Of a DNA stretch of 64,000 nt, positions 48,817-61,616 are shown piece by piece. The notes beneath the pieces are model-generated. The model was not told the origin of the DNA. It did not search any database and saw nothing but the letters and a program-made list of their open reading frames with translations. The position numbers and the translations under genes were made by a program. This DNA comes from Hibiscus mutabilis (lineage: Eukaryota; Streptophyta; Magnoliopsida; Malvales; Malvaceae): NCBI GenBank assembly GCA_019671005.1, contig CM033741.1, positions 1,178,001-1,242,000 on the forward strand, given 5' to 3'. Position 1 is the first letter of the stretch. Every line of letters begins with the position of its first letter.

Positions 48817-51800
48817 TTAATCCCGACTTTTACAAGTTTGTCCGTGGCAGAGTTTAGGTTTTCTGTCAACAAAATTGATCTCCCAGCTTAGGTCCTTACA
48901 TTCATCAAGACTAGATTGCACCAATTTTTTGAAAGGAGCTGGGGCACAGAGTGGCTTTTTAATCCAGTATACTACGTTATTGGAATCAGATTCCAAAATC
49001 AAATGGTACTCCTTTGACCACCTTGATTTTGCAAATAAGGCAATTGCATCTTTTACAGCTAATAATTTGGCTGAAGCAGGATCCGAGACACCAATTGATC
49101 TTGAGAATCCAACAAGTACAACGCCCAAATGGTTCCTTAACACTCCTCCGATTTCACCCTGGCCGAGACCCCCTTGCACTGACCCATCAGTAATAAATTT
49201 TAGCTGCCCATCAAGGGGAGCCGACCAAGCATCTTCCTTCACAACTTTTTTAGCAGCCGAGGATAAGGACCAGACCGTAGGGTCCAAAGTGAAATCATTA
49301 ATACTAACACTGGATTCAGGCCATTTGGCACGAACCCACCAACCAATTCTCAAAAGGATCGTATCAAACACTACATTTTCGATTATTGTCTTGCTCTTGA
49401 AAACGACCTCGTTCCTAAAAAGCCACAATGACCAAGAAATGGCACAAAAAGCTATAAACCAGAGTGGCCGCAACTTTAAATCTGGGCAATTACCGATCCA
49501 AGCTTCTAAGAATTCTTTAGCATCTGACGGGTAAACAAACTGTACTTCCCACAAATTATTCCCCTATTCTAGATTTTCCACGCGAAATAACACGTGAAGA
49601 ATAGATGAGTAGTAGTCTCATCCTCACCGGCACACATGGTACAGTTGGTATTTCGAATGCTTGAAACTCTCCTTTTCACCAATTCTGTCTTCGTGGAGAT
49701 GCGACTATGGAGGATTTTCCAAATGAAACACTCTACATTAAAAGGAACCATACCAGTCCAGACTACTCTCTAGTAATGGTCAATTGATCTGTTGCGGCCA
49801 CAAATATAAGAAACAAATTCTTTTTGTTGAATAAAGGCCAAACGGGGAGACCGACCATCTAATGCAATCTGGCTGGTGACACTCCAATCTACATTCTTCA
49901 ATGGTGCGGAGAAAGGATTCTCACACCTGCAGTTCCCAATCAAATAAATGCCTCCTTAGATTAATCTCCCAACGCCAGCCATTATTCTCCAAAAAACCAA
50001 ATTCAATAATTTTTCCAGATTTTTTCAAAGCAAGTGCATAAATACGGGGAAATAATGATTTAAGGCAAGAGTTACTAATCTATTTGGAGTCCTAGAAGTC
50101 CAATGTTTTTCCATCGTCTACACGAAACAGAATGTTAAAAGACAAATGGATCTGTATCAGCATTTGATGATTTGAGGGGCTTTATAATATCTTTCCAGAG
50201 CCACGATTTATTATGTCGGCAACGTTTGTTGGCAGAAGACTAACACAACCACGTTCATACTTTGCATTGATAATCTTTCTCCATAGACTATCCAATTCCG
50301 TTCCATATCTCCAAATTCATTTACATAACAGCGCACTATTTTTAATTCTAAAATCTATCAGACCCAAGCCTTCAAGTTGTTTTGGAAGGCATAAGATTTT
50401 CAAACGGATCCACTGTATTTTCCTCCCTTCCACATCACCCCAAATGAATCTACAAGCCATTCTATTCAATTTTCAGGAAACGAAACACGGCATACGAAAT
50501 AGAGATAGATAATAAATGGGCATGTTAGCCAGCACCGATTTAACTAACGCCACTCTGCCTCCAAACGGCAGAAACTGTGCTTTCCAGGGGGGATAATTTG
50601 TTCTTGAATTTTTCTAATACGGGTTTCCAAAGGGAGGGGGAGTTTTTCGGACATCCCAAAGGAAGGCCCAGGTACGATGTCGGGAGCTTTTCATCCTAAC
50701 ATTTTAGGATACTCACCCAGGTTTGTAGAACGGCATCTTCAATATTTATACCAAACAAAGCAGATTTCTTCAAATTCAACTTCAATCTCGATGCTAATTC
50801 GAAGCACTACAGAATTCTCTTAATGTTGCATATTTGCTGTCGCGACTATTTTTGAAATCGGGAATGTGTAAAATAATCTGACGATTGATTTTTTGGAAAA
50901 GTTTTCTGGCCATTTTTAATTTAATCTTGAAAATTTAGGGTTTTTTCATATTAAATCTAATTTTCCTTTATTTATCATTGAAAAACATTTTGGAGTCGCC
51001 ACCGACCACTTTGAGGTAGACCGGACACCGAAAAAAATAAACTAGATTATTACATGACTGAATTGAAAACATTACAAAAATCTATGCCCAATTTACATAG
51101 CCCAAGTGACTCAATTACACTAATTGCAAACCTAAGGGGAACAATTAAGGGGATGAGAGACTAAATTGGATGAATTTCAAAACCTTGGAGCCAAATTAAG
51201 AGAGAAAGGACCAAATCGAGAGAAGATAAAGATTTGGGCAAAAACCAAATGATATCCATATTAAAGTTCGCGGGTTAAACCCGGCTCGAGAAAAAGACGC
51301 AGATCCCCTCCCTAACCCGCTGCCAAAACGGCAGCGTTTTGAAAATGCCATAAAAGCCCCTTTTTAAGCTTTAGCTCTCATTTCTACCTCTCTCAATCTC
51401 TCTCCTATCCCTCACTCTTCCCAAACGCTCTGCACACGAACAATTTCCAACCTAGAAAACAGATCCAAAATGGATCAAAAGCCTATGTTTTTGGATGAAG
51501 TTCATCAGAGTTCTTCAAGAACCGGATGAGCTTCAAGTTTTTCGGCCATAGTCCGCCACTCATCTCCGCCCCTTGATCCTCAACCACCGTCCTCCGATCA
51601 CCTTTAGCTATTCATCGGCCACCAGGATTCGAATCCTGGCCGCCGCAGGCGATTTTCAACCGCTACTCACCGAAACCTTAAAAAAACCTATTTTCTCGAG
51701 TTATCCCTACGACTTAAAACCTAATCCCAGCTCGACAGAGCCACACAACTCCGACCAAATTAAACCTAAACTACCCGTTCCCGGCCCTCTTCAACTCCGA

Positions 51801-54546
51801 CGTTATCCATGCTCACAACCACCAAAATAATTTTTCCGGCTACCTCTCTTTCGTTTCTATCTTTATATATTTTTATTTTTTCAAAAAAAAAACTAATATG
51901 TTTTCTTTGATTTTTGCAGGATTCGAAGTAGAGGAAAAGATTACCTTCTCGGCGGTGAGGTTCAGTTGGCCAAACTTTCTTCGGTGAATCTTCAAGTTTC
52001 GACGACGATTGCACTTCCCCAACCGTTCGACTACCGGCGGTTTATCTCCACAGAGACGATTTAGATTCCAATGCAGGTAATTTCTCTCTCTTCTTTTTTT
52101 TATTTAATAGTTTATTAATGGTTGTCATTATTACTACTGGCTTTTCTCTATCTTGTATTTATAGGGGTGTCAGGTATGCTGACGTAAGCGGAACCAGTTG
52201 TGTTTAAAAAAGCACAGATCCGAGTGAAGTGGGTTTGGACGAATGAGAGTCAGTCACGTGGTAAAGTTTGGTCGGGAAAGCTGTTTTTTTAGGTTATTTG
52301 TGTTTGTTGGGCTATCAATGGGTTGTAAATGAATTGTAGTTGGGCGGAAAACACAATTATATGGGTTTTTGGATTTGTAAATGGGCTTTTGGATTTGTAA
52401 GAGGACATTTGGACATTTTATTTGTAAATGGACGTTTTATTGTATTGGGTGACTTATTATTTATTTATTTATTATTATCTATTATTTATTAGCCCGGCCA
52501 AAATTCGGGTATAACATTTGCGATAAGCTAGTCCCGTAGAAGATAATTACATCGTCCGTGAACTAAAAATGTGTCGCATCAATTTCATGCGACCCGACCT
52601 TTACACCATCAAAAAAAAAATTTTTGATTGATTTTGTAAGAACCGAGCTAAGCCCCTCGGCTACAATATTGAACAGATGGGGTGAGAGAGGACACCCATG
52701 TCTCAATCCTCTTTTCATCTTGAAACTCTCAGTGGGTGACCCGTTCACGAGAACTGAAATCGAAGCTGTGGAGATGCATTGGCTTATCCATTCTCTCCAT
52801 TTCAAACCAAAACCCAACTTCGCAAGCATCAAATCCAGGAATTCCCAGTTGACAGTATCATACGCCTTTCGGAAGTCAGCCTCAAAAATCATCCCTTCCA
52901 GGACACGCCTCTTAACGTAATCCACCACCTTATTCGCTACCGATGAGCAATCCAAAATTTGCCTACCTTTAATACAGGCAAATTGGTTCGCATTAATGAC
53001 TTCTTTCATGCAACTGGACAACCTATTCGCAAGGAGTTTTGCCAGTATTTTGTAAACACCTCCCACTAGACTGATCGAATGAAATCCATTTTTTCCGGTG
53101 CAGCTACCTTTGGGATCAATGAGATGAAAGAAGGGTTTAAGCTAACATCCCAGGGTTTACCTTCCTAGAAATCTTGAAGGAATCACATCACGTCATGTTT
53201 AAGTGCAGACCAATATTTCTTGAAGAATACGAAATTGAAGCCATCTGGCCCCGGCGCCTTGTTTGAATTAGCCGAGTTAACATCCCACACTTTATTTTCG
53301 ATAAATTTGCGTTCCAACCAGCTACAAGTGTATGGGCTTATCGATTGGAATTCACACTCCAGGTCCTCCAATTTTAACGTAGGATCATCATTGTAAGCCT
53401 TTTGGAAATGATCCTTTACCGCAACCAGGATATCCTCCATCTCCTCCAAATCCACTCCGCCCATATTAATTTTCATGATCCAGTTTGCGCTTCTTCTAAC
53501 CGATGCAATCGAGTGAAAATATCTTGTGTTTCTGTCACCATCTAGGCTCCATTGAACCCTTGATTTTTGCCTCCATTCTCTTTCCTCCTTACGAAACATT
53601 TCCCACAGTTTGACTCTCAGCGTCTTGATTTCATGTTTAGCTAACCCATCTGCGCTACCGTTTTGAATTTTTTCCTCCAATACCTCGATCTATTTTCTGT
53701 CTCTTTAATTTTCCCCTTTAAACATGTGTTTCTTTCCTTCGATACACATATTTTGATTGCTCTTTTCGAACCCCTTAGGACATTGTCAATACCGGATCCA
53801 TCCAGTGATTAAAAAATTTGAAGGGTCTAAGACCAGATGAGAATTTCTCCACTTTTGCCAGGATTGGATTATGATCCGACAAGGACTTAGGTAAGGCTTG
53901 AAGAGTCAGACCTGGGAACATTTGGAATAACTCAAGAGAGATCAGTACTCTATCCAGACGACACATCATCATACATTCCCTAAAATTGCTCCATGTGTAT
54001 CGACTACCCACAAGTGGGAGATCAACTAGCACATTGTCATCAATAAAATCATCGAGAACTTTCATTGATGCCCCATTGAAGGAGCAGCCAAATTTTTCCT
54101 CCGGATTCCTCGCTATGTTAAAATCACCTACCACAATCCATCCAGAGAAGAGATCAAGTTGACCAGTTCTTGAAAAATTGCTTTTCTTTTCGACGCATCA
54201 TTTGGGGCATACAGATTTACAAAATTACACTTTCTCCCCCATCTTGGTACAGAACTAGACATGACGATAAAGTTCAGCCGGATCGAAGTGTTTTCTACCT
54301 GTAGGAAGTTAGAATTCCAACATCAAACAATTCTCCAGCCGATCCACACGCAGACATAAAAAGACAGTTTACGCCTGCATTTTTCCATATATTTTTTACT
54401 ACTCTCGATTCCACAAACTCCATTTTTTATTCTTGAACGAAGAGCATCTCAACTCCATTTGCCACCATCAGATTCTTGACTGCCCTACGTTTCTCAGCTT
54501 TTCCAAGTCCCCGAACATTCCACGATAATAAACTGAAGGAACTCAT
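48817..54546 (-). pseudogene. LINE ORF2: endonuclease, reverse transcriptase, zf-RVT, RNase H, broken
   Basis: The ATG at 54546 opens MSSFSLLSWNVRGLGKAEKR, the start of the AP-like endonuclease. A stop soon follows (LFVQE-stop). The endonuclease end has MVGDFNIARN and SDHNPILAKV. RT motifs: KAPGPDGFNFVFFKKYW, GRQILDCSSVANKV, EADFRKAYDTVNWEFLD, GCPLSPHLFN and FTDDVIIF. After the solo LTR it continues with LKLNLKKSALFGINIED. The zf-RVT part is at 49751-49569 (CFIWKILHSRISTK). RNase H (49554-48817) has FITDGSVQGG and LILESDSNNVV, but the expected catalytic Glu position reads Lys (SAKLLAVKDA). The terminal frame is shifted. Confidence 0.88.
50838..52516. mobile_element. Solo LTR inserted in the LINE reverse transcriptase
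   Basis: Starts TGTCGCGACTATTTTTG, ends CGGGTATAACA, i.e. TG...CA. A perfect 5-bp duplication TTTGC flanks it (50833-50837 and 52517-52521). Excision joins LINE RT sequence around GTSLSQ and ICNIKRIL. It includes the GGAGTCGCCACCGACC motif that I associate with plant gypsy LTRs, and a CT-rich leader-like tract (about 51375-51425). No internal region or second LTR is present. Orientation is probably plus but not certain. Confidence 0.88.
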
Positions 54547-55019
54547 AAATCTCAGAAAAAAACACACCCCAAAATCGCAAAACTTACCTTTCTCTATAGG
54601 GACCCCTTGTCCTCCTCTTCAAGGCTCTGAAGCCTGCGGATGGTTAAATCTCTGCCCACTTCAAATTTGAAGCCCACCGCTTCGCCTACCTCCAAAGTTG
54701 CAGAAGCTTCTATACCCACGTCGATTTTGCGACTTTCACATTCGTCTCCCACTCCATTACTTCCAGAATTTGTTCAGATTCTATCCCTAATTTCAGAAGG
54801 ATTAGACGATGAAAGCAATCTCTTTTCCTTTAATTTCTTCCCTGGATATGCTGTTTTGGGTCCCGATGAAGACATGAACATTGGTCAGCTCCAGATTTTG
54901 CTATAACTAAGCCCAATCCTTCCAGGCCTTCTACCCTTTTTGTTCTTTTTTGGGGAATTAGTGGGCTGGTTATTTAATCCCGAGAGCCCAACTCCGGAAA
55001 TTACAAGGCCTTGCTCATT

Positions 55020-56642
55020 TCAAATTACAATGCTGGATTCTTCACTTTCAGTAACAGCTATAACTAGGACCTCATGAAGGCCTGAGTCGCCCGGGCTTTT
55101 ATATGAGAAAGGCTTGTATCTTCCCAGTTGGCCTGATACCTCATTTGCTCTATAAGGATTATTTAGGCACTGTTTTGGGCTTCCAATCCTATAATTATCC
55201 ATTTCAGAGATTACTTCTGGAATTATCTCTTTAAGTTCTGAATCCACTCCACCGTTCCTCGAGCCACCACCTTGGGGACATTCCTCATTAATGGATCTGC
55301 TCCCATCTGATGGTATCATGTAGGGACACGTGTCCTTGATATAGGCATCACTTCCCTGGCTCTTCACCTTATCACCGTCAATCCAAACTGTCTCCTCGAA
55401 ATTTTTTGTCCGAACAACAACGATTCTACTCTTTCGACCGGCAACTGTTACTGTAAGAAAGTCAGGGATGTCTGTCTTCTTCTCCACTAAGACAAGGATT
55501 TTCGCTCTATCAAAACGTTCCTTCCTTACTGCCGTATTTTTTATGCATATCATCTCCCCCCATCTATTCCAGACGCTGGAGAATAATGCATCATGCCATA
55601 TTATGATAGGGACCTCCTCTAATACTGTCCAAAATTTTCAGACTTCTCTTTGATTCAGTCATTGCTAAAGGTTCAATGAGGTCGAACCAACAATCCAGAA
55701 CATGCTCCTTTGTTCCCCATGCATCGTTGATAAGCTCATTTGATTCGAAACAAACGATAACAAGGTCGCCATGCCAGAGGCAAATTTTGCACTTAAAATC
55801 GTCCATAATCAAAGCTTGTTGGACCATCTCCATGTTGTACATAGCCAATATTTTCCCTGCTAAGCATCTCTTTACCCAAGCCATATCTTGTTTTGGTAAA
55901 ACAGCATGCAACCCTAAATTTCTATCCTCGTCATGTGGTTCCCCTTTTTTTTTATCTTTTGCCTCTTCGACCACCACCAGACTATCCTTTTTATCCAAAA
56001 CAATCAAACCCTCCATTTCCTTTTCTCCTTTCTGGCTATGTCCTACTTCTTCCGTAGCACCATCCAGTTTGCCATTAACCAAGACTTTCTTGTAAGACCT
56101 GTTATCTCTTAGTCTTGATCTAGATGTACCTGAAACGATAACATGTAACGTTTTAGGCTTTCGTTTAACGGCTGCTCCTTAGGTCCGTTCCTGTTCAGGT
56201 ATTTAGCTTCTGACACAACAATACGAAAACCATCCATCCTCCTATTAGTTCTTTTTCTGACAGAGGTCAACATACCTTCCTTTGATTTAAATCTCACGAA
56301 GGCGAAGGTGATTTTCTGTAGTCTTCATTTTCGGTTCCAGTAAGCTACATAGACATCACTAATCTCCCCATAAACGTTGAACGCCTCCCAAAGCGATAAT
56401 CTGCGAATTCGCTTACTGACTCTATCAACGAACACAGTGAAGTTCGCACTTACTTGATTCTGAATGTAGGTTTTTTCATCTCTCCCGTGATTGTCAGGGT
56501 ATGCTCTTCCTTGTTTGCCGGAGTCTGCTATTTCCTTCTCGCCGGGGACGCCTGGTCTTCCCATGTTTGCCGGATTCTCCTTGTTTAGAGAGCCTCGATC
56601 TTTTTTTTTAACGTCAATCCTTAATCCTAAATTGTTTATCAT
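55020..56642 (-). pseudogene. LINE ORF1 (RNA-binding, RRM-like), broken
   Basis: The first segment (56642-56325) ends with the RRM strand ANFTVFVDRVSKRIRRLSL and EAFNVYGEISDVYVAY. After a break the RNP1-like ITFAFVRFKS and GFRIVVSEAKYLNRN continue. Further segments (56082-55591 and 55553-55020) have the DUF4283-like AWVKRCLAGKILAMYN and a low-complexity tail. ORF1 proteins of plant L1s bind element RNA. At least two frameshifts or stops are visible. Confidence 0.82.
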
Positions 56643-56660
56643 TATTAAAATCGATATATT

Positions 56661-58768
56661 ATATTTTTAATTGAATATTAATTTAATTAGTACAATTATT
56701 ATTATTATTATATTTAAAAAATGTGAGCTTAAACCCACTTAAACGTGTAATATCTTTTTATTTAAAAAGATTAATTTCGAATTTTAATATAAAATAATAT
56801 TTTTTTACTATTACAATACATGCTTAATCCTCTCGATACACATTATAATTTTACCTTATTATCATGTTTATATCACTCGTTGCATGGAGTCGGACATTGC
56901 AATCCCTACCTCCATGCAAGGACAGAGCTGTGTGGGTTGTTATGGGAGAGGCAATTGCCTCTCAACCCCCAATTTCTTTTGTCTTTATTTTTGTATAATA
57001 TATTTTTAAAATATTAAATTATTTATAAATTTGTATTTAATTTTTAAATATTTATATTTCATTTTTCCAACATCAAATCGCGGCTCCATTACTGCCTCCA
57101 TGCCACACGGTAAAATTGTGGAAACAAATGAACCATTCACTCATTAAAATTTTACCTTATTATCATGCTTATGTCACTCATTATAATTTTACCTTATTTT
57201 CATTTTTGAAAAAGGAAACCTGGCAAAATTTGTGAGTCTGGGACCTATTGGTTGTTTGCCGTGTTACTTGAAATGTGGGAATATGTGGAAACATATGATC
57301 CGTCGGGTCACATCGTCATCATCATCTTGAACGATTCACAATGATTTCTGTATTTTTTTTCTCTCTCGAATATTATTTAGTTTGTTTAATCAGACATGTT
57401 TTCGTTGGGTTTGGGGTTAGTTGGTCGTTACCCACCGCTATAAAAAAATAATAAACTATTCAGTCATGAATTCACACACGGTGTATAAAAACTGTAACAT
57501 TAAACAAATTATCTATAATATTGACATCCCTTTCCCACTTTATTACAATTCTCTAAACATGAAATAAGTGAATCTGAACAAAAGGCAACCCTGTTTAAAA
57601 TTAAGCTTATAAATAACTGAATGGACACAACTAGGCTGCACAACTGCATACGCAACTTAGGCAGATAGACCAATAATTGTCGGGTCAAACGTTAAGAGTT
57701 GCAATATTTGTTAAGCAACGCATTAAGTTCGAATCTTAAGGATGAAAAAAATAATAACAAATCTTAAAAGTGTTCTATTTGCTCATACTCTATTATTCGA
57801 CTATCTTGAAGTAACATGGTGCGAATCAACTTAATTGGTACATATCAGACTCGCAGGGCTGTCTCTGGATCAGGGCAATAAAGGCGTCTGCCCAGGTCTC
57901 ACGCCCAAGAAAATTAAAAATATAATTCTTAACTCTTACGAGTAGATGAAAAAAAATTCAGTGATGAACATATATATATATAGTTGGATAAGTTTCGAGG
58001 GCCTCAATAATAAGTATTAAAAAAATTAAATCGTAAGAGTATGTTTATATTAATAAATATTGGGGGGGAAATCACCCACCTAATAATAAGTATTAAAAAT
58101 AATTTAATTTTTAAGAATATGCTAGTAATAAAAAATATTAAAATTAAAAATTTTTAATACTTGCTATCAAGGACTTATTTTTTCTACTATTTATTATTAT
58201 GAGCATACTCTTTAAATTTATTTTTTAATATTTGTTATTATGGACGTACTCTTAAAATTTATTTTTTTCAATACTGAATGTTATAGACATGTATTTAAAT
58301 AGTGGTATGTAACCGCAATAGAGACCGTTATATAGTAGTAGAGACACCATCCAAAACCATAATACATGCAACCATTATGTCCACAATAGCATATGTTATT
58401 AAAAATTTTCACAACTGCAATACCCGCAATGATAGACATAACATTCGTTATGTCTGCAACCGTAATGAACGTAACATGGCCAAATATACGATCGCAACCG
58501 CAATTTAAAATTTTAATTTAGGGCACAATTTTTAGATACGCCCTAAGGCCACTAAAATTTCAGAAACGGCCCTACAGACTCGTTAATAGTAGATGATAAG
58601 AATTATACTTAACTTCCTAAATGTAAGTTCTTAATATTAAATGGAGATGTTACACACTTGGGCTCAAGGTGTGTGGTAGTGACGACAGTGAAAAACATAA
58701 TCGATTGTTTCAAGCAAACATATATCTATGTTCACAAATAAAACATTATGGGCATAATTATGACAAAT
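56661..58768. other. Intergenic, AT-rich
   Basis: No gene supported. Two stretches (about 56880-57130 and 57850-58070) look like transposon-derived sequence from their GC contrast, but I could not define ends. Confidence 0.5.
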
Positions 58769-59790
58769 TCAAATTTTGAAATTAACCTTATAATTTAAAT
58801 TAACAAATGATTTTATCTCAAATCGACACAACGGACACATATGACTAATCTTCAACCATTCACCAATGCAAATAGCATGGTAAACATGTTTGGAAGGCAT
58901 CGAGGCAACCTCGTCGCCATCCGAAAACTCATCCAAATAGATTCTACATCCTTTCACCAAATTTGAACTCGAACCTTGGATCAATCTCCAATCGTCCAAA
59001 GGCACACGATCTTTCTCGTCTTCTTCATCGTCACCGTCACCCCATTTATACCTCTTCAAAGCCTGAATCGATGAAGCACTAGTAGGCTCGAAATTCAATA
59101 TATTCAATGATTAAGCAGTCATCTCCGCAACGTCGTCGTTCACATCCATAACTACTTGCAGTTTCAACGTTATGAAACGACAATTAAAGTTGACAGAGTC
59201 ATTACCGATCTTTCGTGCAAAAGACAAGACATCATGAACAATTTCGTCCGGAAGGTACTCTGGAGGTATGCCGGTGTCGGCAAGCATCAAAAGTAGGAGG
59301 TTGGGACCGTATTCCTCAAATAAAAGTACGTCATGGTAACATGTTAGGTAATCTGTTATGAACCGAGAATTAAAAGAATACTAAAAAATAGCTGAAGAGG
59401 GCCACTAAAATTAGTTAGATTTTATATTAATTATATTTTAATATAAATAAACTAGGAGGCTAAAAGGAAAAGGGTAAAAAATTTGTAAAAGATTTAACTA
59501 TGGCTATTTCTCTCTTTATTCGGGTTCAGTGTTCTTTATTAAAATCTTTTTTTCTTTTTGTCTCCTTTCTCTATTTCTTCTATTGTTATTATTAGTATTG
59601 TTAGAACGTTCATTACATAATCATACAAGCATTCTGCCGGCGTTCCCAAGTTAGGAGAACAAGCAACGTAACGAACCTCTAAATCTATGTTGAAAATATT
59701 CTGAATATTCATCGTGCTCTTCCCGAATGTTAACGTGGCTAAAGGAAACCGCCATTGCCAATATCGCGCAAGTTCTTCGATGAGGGTGTT
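58769..59790 (-). pseudogene. RING-H2 E3 ligase-like gene, degenerate
   Basis: The C-terminal part (58769-59107) has LDEFSDGDEVASMP, KHVYHAICIGEWL and SHMCPLCRF, the layout of a RING-H2 zinc finger. Two of the eight metal ligands look lost: CRIYLDE has Tyr where the second Cys should be, and MPSKH has Ser for the third. The upstream in-frame part (about 59350-59116, EEYGPNLLLLMLADTGIPPE and LPDEIVHDVLSFARKIG) ends in TAA at 59113-59111, in frame with the RING half. A further N-terminal piece (NIFNIDLEVRYVACSPNLG) lies near 59600-59720. Family call is reasonable; parent gene unknown. Confidence 0.75.
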
Positions 59791-60221
59791 TATGATTCAG
59801 AATCGCACTTGTTATGCGAAGGGGGCTTTTTATAAGGATTTGGGTGATGGAAATCTTCCACTTTTATAATTATGTTTTCCTTCTTTACGTATAACACTAC
59901 ATCAATTAGTTCAGAAATTTGGTAAATAGCATGTGTTTTACTAAAATTTTATAAACACCTCTTCGATTCAAATTGTCATTACTTTTTCAACATAAACATT
60001 AATATTTAATTCATTGACCGACTAATCAAACCAGATATTATAAAAGTCCGTTATAAAACAATCATTCCAATCTCAAATTGTTATTAGTCATGATTCCATC
60101 GAAGGCTTGAGAATTTTTTATTTCAAAAATAAGATGACATTATTGGAAGAGACGAAAACAAAACAGGCATGGACTAGGCTAGGTTAAATTAGATTCGAGC
60201 TAACTAAAATATGATATCAGC
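59791..60221. other. Intergenic flank of the RING relic
   Basis: AT-rich, nothing recognised up to the hAT MITE. Confidence 0.45.
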
Positions 60222-61074
60222 TAGGGGTGCTTATCGAGCGAGTCGATCACGAGTGAAGTAGTGCTCGACTCATGCTCGTTAAAAAATTTTGTTGCTCGAC
60301 TCGTTGCTCGTTAAGCTCGATAAAATTTTGCTCGACTCGTGCTCGTTAAAAAATCTCGTTGCTAAACTCGACTCATTTGCTCGTTAAGCTCGCCAAAATT
60401 TTTACTTATTTTTTAAAATATAGGTAAAAACTAGTGATACTATTAGAACTTAGTGTAAACATATAAATTCAAAAGAAAACACGATGACTGAGGATATAAA
60501 TAAAAGAACCTATCATGACCGAGTTAGAGATAAAGTCGATATTCGAGTGTGAACTCTTTTTAGTTTCTCAACAATCTTCGAAGAGCAACAAAGGAAAGAA
60601 GGTTTTAGGGATTTCGCTGTTTTGACTTTCAATCGTATTTTTATATGAGAACTAATTTTTTTCCATTTTCTATTTTTATAGAGTAATAATAATAGAAAAG
60701 AAAACACTTTAATAAAAAAATAAAAAAAACTAATTATTATAATTTACTTATTAATACAAATTAACTTTTGAAATTTTTGAAAAATACAAAACGTTTTAAA
60801 AATTTTAAACTAAATATTTTATTGGTAAATTAACTAGGCACCTAGCAAGTCACTGATTTTTTAGAGTTTTCAACCAACATTTAAACTTCTTGGAACATAA
60901 TTTTTTTAATGTAGCCACAAAAAATCAATTTAAAATTTATAAAAAAATAACAAGTTGCTCGTGAACTTATCGAGTCGAGCTCGAATTAAGTCAACTCAAG
61001 TCGAGCATTAATCAAATTTTGTCCGAGTCGATCTCGAGTTGTTTATGAGCTGCTCAACTCAATAAACACCCCTA
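60222..61074. mobile_element. hAT-type MITE, 853 bp, related to the one at 42123
   Basis: Ends TAGGGGTGCTTATCGAGC and AATAAACACCCCTA (inverted). A perfect 8-bp target duplication ATATCAGC (60214-60221 and 61075-61082). Subterminal GCTCG-rich words (GCTCGACTCGTTGCTCG) as in the first MITE; the AT-rich centre has no transposase. Confidence 0.92.
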
Positions 61075-61082
61075 ATATCAGC

Positions 61083-61616
61083 ATTGTATTTTTCCACCCA
61101 AGACCAACTAAGGTCGACAGTTCAGATCTTAAATATCTGACCCATGAACAGGTCGATTACAAAGGTTCTGTTTATATATTTTTGCACAATTTTTCAGGAC
61201 GCAATACAAAAGATGGGGTACTGAAACCCAGAGATGATTTGTATTATTATTACTTCAAGTAAATGACCACTGTAGCATCAAGTTTACTACAAGAACCTTT
61301 GTTTAATAAAACTTAGCTCAAATCGCGGTTTCAAGAAATAAATAATTAATTGAGCTCCTAAATATCAGAAATTACGATGTTTCTTTGATCTCCAGGTGCA
61401 TCATAAAATGTCGGACGACCCCAACTTGTGAAACAAACTGTGAAACGCATAATAACACTCCAATAAGAATAGCCGCACAATACAAGAAACTCCGAGTAGG
61501 AGGCCGCTCGGATTCTTGTCATCTCACTCGTAACTCTTTTTTTTTCCATGCTTCACGCGAAATCCCAAATCAAAATTGAATACCTGATGAGCTTAACTGA
61601 GGAAGCTTGAAACTTA
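61083..61616. other. 3' flank of the Sec24 gene
   Basis: Likely 3' UTR and downstream sequence of the minus-strand Sec24 gene. No other gene supported. Confidence 0.45.

Larger units (their letters stand above)
48340..56660 (-). mobile_element. L1-type LINE retrotransposon, full-length but inactive, minus strand
   Basis: Read on the minus strand: ORF1 with an RRM-like domain (from 56642), ORF2 with AP-endonuclease, reverse transcriptase, zf-RVT and RNase H domains, then a 3' UTR ending near an A-rich stretch at about 48340. Many frameshifts and stops are present. A solo LTR interrupts the RT at 50838-52516. The exact ends and target duplication could not be fixed, so outer coordinates are approximate. 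Confidence 0.9.

Noticed and set aside
48875..49534. 219-codon plus-strand open frame
   Set aside because: Antisense to the LINE RNase H region, which carries recognisable catalytic motifs on the minus strand.
57850..58070. Possible hAT or other DNA transposon end around CAGGGCTGTCTCTGGATC
   Set aside because: I could not find a matching inverted end or target duplication, so it is not listed as an element.
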